From Opisthorchis felineus (lineage: Eukaryota; Platyhelminthes; Trematoda; Opisthorchiida; Opisthorchiidae): DNA of 64,000 nucleotides. The DNA lies in assembly GCA_004794785.1 (NCBI GenBank), contig SJOL01006491.1, positions 835,041-899,040 of the forward strand, read 5' to 3'. The position numbers and the translations under genes were made by a program. Each line of letters starts with the position of its first letter. The first letter of the stretch is position 1. Below, one piece after another: positions 56,899 through 64,000 of the stretch. The notes beneath the pieces were generated by a model. The model ran no database searches. It had not been told where the DNA came from and saw only the letters and a program-made list of their open reading frames with translations.

Positions 56899-58224
56899 TT
56901 GTCCGAATGCTTTCGACTTTACGGACCCCGTCCGCTGCCGCTCCATTTACGGGAGGAGGTCCATAAGCAAGTGCAAGAGATGTTGAAAAACGGCATAATT
57001 GAGGAAACCAACAGTGCGTACAACTCCCCGGTTGTGCTTGTAAAGAAGGCGAACGGAAAATACTGGTTTTGCGTGGAGTTCCGGCGCTTGAATGAACTGA
57101 CCGTAAATCGGGTTGTAGTTGTCTCTACGGTTGCAGAGATCTTCGATTCCCTCCAGCATTCCCGATATTTCACAGTGTCCGACTTGCGTTCCGGATACTG
57201 GCAACTATCTATCAAGACGGAGGACGGGGAGAAAACGGCGTTCACGGTTGGGGAGACCCAATATCAATTTAGACGGATGCCGTTTTGTTTGTCGGGGGCA
57301 CCATTCACATTCCGGCGCTTGCTGCCTCGTTTAAAAAAGGGTCTACAGAATGTTGCCGTGTATGGAGACGATATCTTTGTGTACAGCAATTCGGAACCAG
57401 AGCATGCAGTTCAATTGCAGGCCGTATTGAAGCGTATCCGGGAGGCGGGCCTGCGGATAAGTGAAGCAAAGTCACAGCTCGCTCAGAGTTTGGTGACACT
57501 GCTGGGGTATAAAGTGGGTCACAGAGAGGTAAGCCCACTGCCAGAAGAACTGGCAAAGATCGAGGACTGTGCTGTTCCCAATTCCAAGCGATCCCTACGG
57601 CAGTTTCTTGGACGAGCAGCATACTACAGCCGGTTTGTCAAGGATCTCAACACGATTGCTGCTCCACTGTACGACTTGCTTGAGCAAAAGCGGAAATTCG
57701 GATGGACCAGGGAAGCACATGAGGCTGTCGAGCGTTTCAAAGCGCGGCTGCTGGATCAGCAACTGACCCTCAAACTGCCCAGGGTCGGAGAGATGTTTAC
57801 TGTTGCAACGGACGCTAGCGACCGCGGTATCGGCACTGTCCTGAAGCAGAGACATGGAGTTATCGAATATGCCAGTCGTGTCCTGACCAACGCTGAGCAA
57901 AAGTACTCGACTATTGAGAAAGAATGTTTAGCGATCGTCTGGGCCCTGGATAAGTGGAGGCCATACCTGCTTGGACAAAGATTTCATGTCGAGACCGACC
58001 CCAAACCCCTGGAGTGGATCAGGACCACCAGAGATCCTCGCGGAAAGCTCGCGTGCTGGGCACTCCGGTTGCAAGAGTACAACTTCACGATCCGGCACGT
58101 GCCAGGGAAAGAGAAACACCTGGCTGATTGGCTATCAAGACCAGAGACTGAAGATGAGGCCCCCAGGATCATGATTGGTGCCAATAGCCTCGTCGCCGAA
58201 CTGGATCCCGGAAGGTTGGTGTAA
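56899..58224 (+). CDS. Reverse transcriptase and RNase H, open frame
   Basis: This 441-codon frame carries the DNA polymerase and RNase H activities that copy the element's RNA. In the reverse transcriptase I see LPLHLREEVHKQVQEML-NGIIEE, SPVVLVKKANGKYWFCVEFR, motif A FTVSDLRSGYWQL (Asp at 57181), MPFCLSGAPFTF and the active site YGDD at 57361-57372, where gypsy elements usually have a hydrophobic residue in place of Gly. RNase H follows with FTVATDASDRGIG (Asp at 57811), STIEKECLAIVWAL and ETDPKPLEWI, where the family usually has TDHKPL. The true frame begins upstream, in a different phase, with a frame change near 56925. It ends at TAA 58222, and homology continues past it in the same frame, so that stop may be a mutation. 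Confidence 0.9.
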   Translation: MSECFRLYGPRPLPLHLREEVHKQVQEMLKNGIIEETNSAYNSPVVLVKKANGKYWFCVEFRRLNELTVNRVVVVSTVAEIFDSLQHSRYFTVSDLRSGYWQLSIKTEDGEKTAFTVGETQYQFRRMPFCLSGAPFTFRRLLPRLKKGLQNVAVYGDDIFVYSNSEPEHAVQLQAVLKRIREAGLRISEAKSQLAQSLVTLLGYKVGHREVSPLPEELAKIEDCAVPNSKRSLRQFLGRAAYYSRFVKDLNTIAAPLYDLLEQKRKFGWTREAHEAVERFKARLLDQQLTLKLPRVGEMFTVATDASDRGIGTVLKQRHGVIEYASRVLTNAEQKYSTIEKECLAIVWALDKWRPYLLGQRFHVETDPKPLEWIRTTRDPRGKLACWALRLQEYNFTIRHVPGKEKHLADWLSRPETEDEAPRIMIGANSLVAELDPGRLV

Positions 58225-58242
58225 CTCCAACGACGTAATCCT

Positions 58243-59496
58243 GTGTTACAGAAGGTTGCCGCCGCCTTGTTGGATGGAAGGAGTATTGAGAACGGAGAGG
58301 GAGACAAGGAAGTGGAAACGTTCCAGAGCCACTTCGATAGGCTGAGTCTGAGTGAAGCTGGCATAATTTCCTGGAACGCCACCGATTCTGATGTTGTGCT
58401 GCTCGTGATACCTCGCGTCTTGAGAAGGAAGCTGATCGTCGAATGCCACGAGATGACACACACAGGGTGCATCAAGACGTACGACTTACTTCGGCAGACA
58501 GCCTAATGGCCCGGGATGGGAAGTGAGGTGGTGGATTATGTGGTGCCCTGTAAGCAGTGCCAACTGATGAAAGGGGCTACGACAGGGGTAACCCAGCCCA
58601 TGGAATCTATTCCTGTATCGGAAATGGGCGAGTTATGGTCCGTGGACATAATGGGCCTCTTTCCGGTGACGACCAGCGGAAATCAGTATATCGTGATGAT
58701 GACAAGACACCTGTCGCGGTAGGTCGAGGCGACAGCCGTGACAAACCAACGGTCGACGACGATCAGCGGAGTGGTAACGCGTCACATCGTGGCCAACCGC
58801 GGGGTGCCAAAAATGATCCTAACGGGTCAAGGGCCTTGCTTCGAGAGCGAAGAGTTTAAGAATTGCTGCAGAAGCTGGGCATCAGACGGCTAAGGGCGGC
58901 ACCATACCACCTGTAAACAAATGGTCTAACCGAACGATCAAGAAGTGGCCGGCGGCCAAAGGAGGTGACTGGGAAGTAAACCTGCCGATGGTGTTGCTAG
59001 CTTATCGTGCTTCCAAACAACCAACCACAAGCAAGTCCCCGTTCATGCTGATGTACGTTCGACATCCGCGCCTTCGGTTGATCAGGAAATTGGGTTGTGG
59101 CCGGCAACGCGCTTGTCTCCAGAGGAGCTAGGAGGGGAAAGGAGGAGAGCTCGAGAAAACTTGTCCGCCGTTCAGGAAAGGACTAGACAGAAAATGGCAA
59201 GTAGAAAGGCACGACCATTCCCCATAGGCGCGAAGGTCAAGTGGAAGGAGCATCAGAATCCTGGAAGGAGCGGGCTGGGGTTGCGGAAGCTGGGCAGTCG
59301 ATGGCAAGCTCCGTTTGTCGTTACCGACCGCCGGAGGAACGTCTATACAATTCAAGACGGTCGGGGATCGAAAAGAGTAAATGGGACTCAGCTTCGGAAG
59401 TGGAATGACACATCCGAAGAGCTGTCGAATAGACCAGCTGCCGGGGCCGACCTAACGGAGGTAAATGGAAATCGGTGGAATGCAAGCGACATCTGA
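58243..59496 (+). pseudogene. Integrase (broken)
   Basis: The zinc-binding HHCC module spans CHEMTH (about 58441-58460) and CKQC (58549-58560), interrupted by TAA at 58504. The catalytic core has the first Asp in WSVDIMG (58645). A TAG at 58720 follows, and the second catalytic Asp, expected in the motif ending QGPCFES, is Gly (GGT at 58825-58827). A frame change near 58860 and a further stop precede TNGLTER, with the Glu at 58932. The C-terminal part (59095-59496) has LGSRWQAPFVVTDRRRNVYT and WN-type residues of the GPY/F module. At least three stops, two frame changes and a lost active-site residue make it non-functional. Confidence 0.85.
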
Positions 59497-59508
59497 AGGG
59501 GTAAGGTG
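59494..59508 (+). other. Putative polypurine tract
   Basis: TGAAGGGGTAAGGTG lies immediately before the 3' LTR. This is the expected position of the plus-strand priming site. Confidence 0.55.
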
Positions 59509-59818
59509 TGTTACGGTGGATACTACTGATGAGGCATGCGAGTAGTATGTGTTTTCTCGTAACTCCGCCTTGATCTAGTGGAAGGTGGGATTTATTACGG
59601 AATTTGTGGAACTGCTTTGCAGCATTCGTTTACAACTGCGTGATAGTCAATAAATATCCAGGAGAGTTCAAGAAGACGCGTTCAAGAAGAAGACGGATAT
59701 TCCGTTTTTTAAAAACAAGGTGTAGATGAGAGTTTGACTTTCTTGTCCAGTAGTCTGTAACTGTTTAGTTGGCGTTTTCTAATAAACAACTCCGCAGCGA
59801 AGGACTTTCCTCCTGACA
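59509..59818 (+). repeat. 3' LTR
   Basis: It begins TGTTACGGTGG and ends CCTCCTGACA, aligning over its full length with 55376-55685. It is followed by CTGG, the second copy of the target-site duplication. Confidence 0.93.
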
Positions 59819-60720
59819 CTGGTACCACGATACCTTGATTATATGGTCTACCAAAAATGTATGAGTCGGGTCAGTCACCAAAACCCATTCTAGATATGTT
59901 GAACTGTCTGTATCATTCTGTGGTAAAGTGGCTTGTCGGTTGTCGGACCTATCAATTGTGGTCCAAAATATATGTTCTTCTATTTGAATGATATCAAACA
60001 ACTAAGGCAGGAAAATCGGCTTAGTTTTTCTCATGATATCGTTCCATTATTCAGCAGTGTACCAGTTAAAAAAACGATCGGCTGCGTTTGTGACTCGATT
60101 AGATGCAGTGGCAATTATCCCGGTATCCCTGAATCAGGCCCCAGAGAACTATTACTGATAACCGCCTATGACGTCCAATTCGGTTTTGGCAACGTAATGT
60201 GCCGACAGAAAGATGGGATCCTCGATAGGTTCCCTTCTTCCAGACCGCAGCATGAGGAAGGTCGAACCCCGATCAATCCACTCTCTCACACACACACTTT
60301 TGCCAAATAGTGTCAACTCCTACTGTGCCTTAAAATCCATCAGCTCAGTTGAGTTCACGCTGGAACTTGAATAAAATAGCCAGCTGCACTTCCTGGATGT
60401 TGACATATGTGAGAAAGAGCTCAGCGTAATGTATACGCATAGCGGACACGAACGGGAAGGTGCATCCACTTCGGCAGTTTTGTCCCACTTAAACATTGGT
60501 AAAACCTAATACGACGTCTGACTGTGAGATATGTTCCAACGAATTCGCACAAGAAGAACTAACATTCCTGAAAGAAATGTTTATTATGAATGGCTCTGTA
60601 TGACGATTCGTAGTAAAAACCCTGCAGTTTATGAAAATAAGAACTACGACACATTCCGTGGAAGCTTACCTCAGTCTTCTATACAAAGGAGATACAACTG
60701 ATATTTTGAGTTAAGATGAT
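59819..60720 (+). mobile_element. Penelope-like element, 3' fragment (split)
   Basis: Sequence resumes with LYGLPKMYESGQSP (59837-59878), a hallmark of Penelope reverse transcriptases (LYGLPKIHK in the family), then FYLNDIKQLR, HDIVPLFSSVP (60033-60065, family pattern FDV.SLFTSVP), CRQKDGI (about 60203), EFTLELE and QLHFLDVDI (60350-60410), NEFAQEELTFLKEMFIMNG (60540-60596) and YKGDTTDIL (60680-60710). Several frame changes and stops break it, and the GIY-YIG domain is not found. It is the second half of the element interrupted at 55375. Confidence 0.8.
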
Positions 60721-62267
60721 TCAAAACAGTTTGGATATCCTATTATATCCAGGAGCAGTGCTCGTTCTGGTCAGGGCTCAGTTGGGAACAGTCGATGTGA
60801 CTTATTTCCGGGAGTTCTGGTGTTCGAGGATGGTCGATCGACGGAAAGTGCGCTGCAGCAATAGTTACGAGGCAAGTGACCAAAATGGTATGTATTTTGG
60901 TGCGTACGTGTATATGTGGATCGATACATCGGGAGACGTGCTGCACCACTTTTTTAGGATGTGGGTGTGTCCGCACATCATTTCGAGTCTATGATTACCG
61001 TAGGTTTCGTGTAGAAATGAACAGATCATGAATATACCTTATTCATTTAAATTCCTTCGTGTGACCGTCATCTATATGCCATTGGATCTGTCCAAACATG
61101 ACTATATTGCTTTTCGGTGCGCCGTGGGTAGACTAGGATTGGTCTGACCCATAAGGCATTTCGATTTTCAGTTTCATCCCTATCGTTGGGTTCCACCTGC
61201 AAAGCAAACACACAAAGTCTGTCACCAATTTTCTGCATGTACTGAATTGTACGCTCTTGTTGAGCATTGTATGCTGGTCATATAATAGGCCGTCCGCCAG
61301 ATAGAGTACGGAAACGCTACCTCACTTTATTGAGGTATGAAACAAAGAACATCTGGCCGAGACTGAACCTTCCAAAGAGAAAGAAAATGCCTTTGTTGTC
61401 ACCTACCGGGCATCCTCAGATCGAACACTGTTAGTTAGATTTGGATTGCTGTAAGTTGCTGTTGCACAACTCTGCGTTCGAGAGAACATAATGCGACCTT
61501 TGGACGGTCAGCCCAAATACGTCTTCACAAATTATAGTTACGTAATCCTCTATCGGAGTGCAACCATCGACCTCTTTACTCCCTTCACAAGCATAACTCT
61601 GTAGGTACCATAGAACGCACTTGACCAATGTACTTTTTTGTGCAAAGTCCTAATGCCCTGGTCTGATAACATACTGGTGCCGGAAAGGGCAGATAGACGA
61701 AGCAGATTAGGAAAAAGTTTAAAAGAATGCTGATAATAATAATAATACTAGAAGACGATGGTCTTTTGTTTGTTCGCTGGGCTGGGCAATTTGGTTGTAA
61801 ACGTTTCATTACTAGTCGAGGTGACATCACATGTACGTTTTGAATGAAGGTGCGTTGAGCTTGGAAGTGTATGGCTGTTGCGTGTACATGGCCTGATATG
61901 GAGTCTTCTCACCCAGGTCGAACTTGACCGATCATTAATCGTTTGGTTAAGCGTTCTTATTGGTTTCTTGGTTAGCCTGTCTTCTGATGTCCATTTAGCC
62001 TTGACACCTGGCCTCTTAGGTCCCCCCACAGTGACCTTTGTTCGTTTGCCTTCACAATGAGTCCCGCTTCTTGGTCCGATGGTGTGATGGCGGGTGATAA
62101 CGGGTCAAGAATCTGAGACATTTTGGCATTCTGTTGCACAACAAGCTGCAGGACTGTGCATTTTCAGTAGTTCTTCACTTTTCATGTGTCCATCATTATG
62201 CAGTGTAGGGCGACCTATTCTGCACCGAATGGTGACGATAAAAACAGGGAACTCGCCAAATACTACC
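60721..62267. other. No supported gene (1.5 kb)
   Basis: After the Penelope fragment I recognise nothing further. 61735-61748 has an ATAATAAT-type run. Open frames at 61431-62029 (minus) have no motif I know. Confidence 0.45.
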
Positions 62268-62430
62268 ATTTGCATACGAATTTGGTTTTGGCAGGATACT
62301 CAACTGAAACCGACCGAATCTCTCGTTTATAATGAGTAGTGTGTTAAATCTATACAAAACAAGTAGCTGCTGTAACTTTTTCAGGCGACTCTTGAGCCCG
62401 TGAGCAGTCGTGGAAAGCATCCACTGGAGA
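62268..62430 (+). repeat. FB-H repeat, copy 12 (internal deletion)
   Basis: CATTTGCATACGAATTTGG, TTTTGGCAGGATACTCAACTG, CGAATCTCTCGTTTATAATG, followed by GAGTAGTGTGTTAAATC, matches the left terminal repeat joined directly to the right-hand family sequence seen at 24018-24036. The ribozyme segment is missing. Confidence 0.6.
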
Positions 62431-63116
62431 TACTGACAAGACCAATGATGAGATACGCGTACAACATACAGCCGGCTGTTTTCTTACCGTGTTGCCACTT
62501 TACGCTTGTTGATTTCCACCCACAAGCACTAAACAAGGTGAAACGCACCTTAGAGTGTCAACAGACACATCCGGACCACAAACTTTTATCAATAACAAAG
62601 ACAACAAGAACAGTAAAAACAAATGCGGGTTAAAGAGTAGTCAGCTGGACTGAGCAGCAGTCCTCAAATATTGGGACTTCATTGTCCTCCTCTAAGCTCT
62701 TGGAATCCCCGGTGGAGTTTACAGACGGAGCTCTTCAAAATATTACCCTTCAAGATCAGGAGTTTCCCGCTAGCCAACAAATTGCGCAACCTAGAAAAAT
62801 GCATACACTCAAATTCCTTACGGCAAGTCATTCACAGGGAAAAACGTAGGGAGTAACGGGGGAACAGGCTACAAATGAAGATGTTTTACAATAGAAAGCC
62901 TGAGGGAAAACTGAAAAACGGATGTGCTTCTACTGTCAGATGGTCCACGGATATGTTACACTCATCTCGGTTCCCACAGACTGTTGTGTAGGCTGACTGC
63001 ATCAGTGCCCAAGGATTCAAGTGAAATGGACACATGCTTCCATTCCGGATAGTGATAAATTTATGAATATCTGAAATAAGCAGAGAAGAATAAAGAAAAA
63101 AATTGCAAAGTTTTCA
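62431..63116. other. No supported gene (0.69 kb)
   Basis: Open frames of 60-77 codons on the plus strand (62400-62856) with no recognised motif. Confidence 0.4.
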
Positions 63117-63216
63117 ATGGAGATTTCATCCTGTACGTGAAGCCAATCTATGCTAAAAGGCCAAGAAGCACTGTACAGCTCTTTCAGTCTTACTGGGAAT
63201 CATCTCACGAAGCTCA
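63117..63216 (-). repeat. SINE-H, left arm of head-to-head pair
   Basis: On the minus strand: GAGATGATTCCCAGTAAGAC, TGAAAGAGCTGTACAGTGC, TTCTTGGCC and the 3' end ACGTACAGGATGAAATCTC. Truncated on the 5' side just before the hammerhead-like CTGATGA. Confidence 0.75.
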
Positions 63217-63373
63217 GCTGCTGACCTGCCACTCTTGGCCGAACGGTCAACTGTTCGAACTACTAGCCGCGAGGCAGTGGGTTCGAGACTCTCTCTCTCT
63301 CTGCATCGCTCTACACTGATTCTCGGTTTCTCTGCACAGACTGACTTCACTTACAGGACGAAATCTTCATTAG
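63217..63373 (+). repeat. SINE-H, right arm of head-to-head pair
   Basis: GCTGCTGACCTGCCACTCTTGG, CCGAACGGTCAACTG (box A region), GCAGTGGGTTCGAGACTC (box B), a (CT)5 run, then GATTCTCGG and the 3' end ACTGACTTCACTTACAGGAC followed by GAAATC. The hammerhead-like block is deleted between the CT run and TTCTCGG. Confidence 0.75.
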
Positions 63374-64000
63374 AAATCCAAATCTATGTACACTTTTGGT
63401 GGATTACAATCTATTCCTTCACTGTTATTGGTGGCTGAATAAATTCTGTTTCATTTTTGAAGACTACAGCGTTCTGTTCAGAGGTAAAGCTCTGGGTAAC
63501 AAAGAGCCAGAGCAAAACTAAAATTTACCTAGAGTTGTAATATAAAGTTTGAGGTATTTTTTCACTGACCTCGTAAGTAAACTCAACAAGCGATTGCGGA
63601 AATGGGTTAGGTTATGCAAAGATTCCAGTGTCGAGAAAGCATAACCAGAAAATTCTGACTCTCGGAGATGTGTACTTCGTGGTTATTTCCAGTATTTACT
63701 TGGCTGTGGATGTAATGAACAGCCTGAGATTACTACTAAATATAGAACTTGAATAAAGGAAGAGACGTGATTGCTTCTTCACTGACATCTATATGTATCA
63801 TTTCAACCTCCCGAGCGAAAGAGCTCCTGGTGGATTGCGACGCAATTATAAGAACTCTGCACCAAAGGACATTCACCGTTTAGCGATGCGTTTGGCTTCA
63901 ACTTGTCTGCGATTCTTGGTTTAGTCCCTGAAAGAGTGCAGTGACGACATTGGGACAGGGAACACTAGACGAACACGCGTTTCAATGATTCATCTTCCCG
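63374..64000. other. No supported gene (0.63 kb)
   Basis: No recognisable coding region or repeat to the end of the window. Confidence 0.45.

Larger units (their letters stand above)
55376..59818 (+). mobile_element. Ty3/gypsy-type LTR retrotransposon, 4443 bp
   Basis: Two 310-bp direct repeats (55376-55685 and 59509-59818) with TG...CA ends flank an internal region in the order gag, protease, reverse transcriptase, RNase H, integrase, which defines the Ty3/gypsy superfamily. The flanks carry the same 4 bases, CTGG (55372-55375 and 59819-59822), a target-site duplication. The LTRs differ at 5 positions (about 1.6%), indicating a recent insertion. The reverse-transcriptase/RNase H part keeps one open frame of 441 codons, while gag, protease and integrase carry stops and frame changes. 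It lies inside a Penelope-like element. The zinc knuckle is the canonical CX2CX4HX4C, unlike CsRn1-type elements of trematodes. Clade not assigned. Confidence 0.93.

Noticed and set aside
57984..58475. 163-codon minus-strand frame
   Set aside because: Antisense to the RNase H and integrase region, with no motif of its own.

Overview
The window looks like repeat-rich DNA from an animal, most likely a flatworm. A pseudophyllidean (diphyllobothriidean) tapeworm is my best guess, and it is an inference. The basis is a metazoan NeuroD-type bHLH gene, very low gene density, Penelope-like retroelements with a GIY-YIG endonuclease, a Ty3/gypsy-type LTR retrotransposon, and tRNA-headed SINEs carrying hammerhead-like ribozyme cores, a combination that recalls schistosome genomes. 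I see no bacterial operons, CRISPR array, rRNA gene or convincing free-standing tRNA gene.

Only one host gene is clearly recognisable: a NeuroD-family transcription factor on the minus strand at 33090-34094, whose reading frame abuts a good splice acceptor at 34115-34116. Two other places hold unrecognised open frames of possible interest: 10753-11259, open on both strands, and 52203-53132, three consecutive minus-strand frames.

The rest is mobile-element debris. I distinguish five repeat families by working names. SINE-A is a tRNA-derived SINE, five clear copies and one diverged. SINE-H is a second tRNA-headed SINE whose 3' half carries a hammerhead-like core; it often occurs as head-to-head inverted pairs. 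FB-H is a foldback-type repeat with terminal inverted repeats around a canonical hammerhead ribozyme; the best copy is at 43352-43393. PAL-H has three palindromic copies with a CTGATGA...GAAA motif. REP-D is an approximately 300-bp repeat in two copies sharing a reading frame and stop. Autonomous elements are a Penelope-like element at 14515-15625 and a second at 55075-60720, split by a 4.44-kb LTR retrotransposon (55376-59818) with 98% identical LTRs and a 4-bp target-site duplication.

Layout: 1-14.5 kb, sparse SINE copies; 14.5-15.6 kb, Penelope-like element; 19-24 kb, PAL-H, FB-H and SINE copies; 28-31.5 kb, an inverted SINE-H pair and REP-D; 33-36 kb, NeuroD with FB-H copies upstream in the sense orientation; 41-46.5 kb, an inverted SINE-H pair, the best FB-H ribozyme and SINE-A; 48 kb, a CCAAT-box cluster; 51-54 kb, REP-D, unknown frames and FB-H; 55-60.7 kb, the nested retroelements; 62-63.4 kb, FB-H and a further SINE-H inverted pair.

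The strongest theme is self-cleaving RNA: three repeat families carry hammerhead or hammerhead-like cores next to Penelope-like elements, a class known to carry hammerheads in its terminal repeats. This suggests, but does not prove, a small non-autonomous ribozyme-bearing retroelement system.
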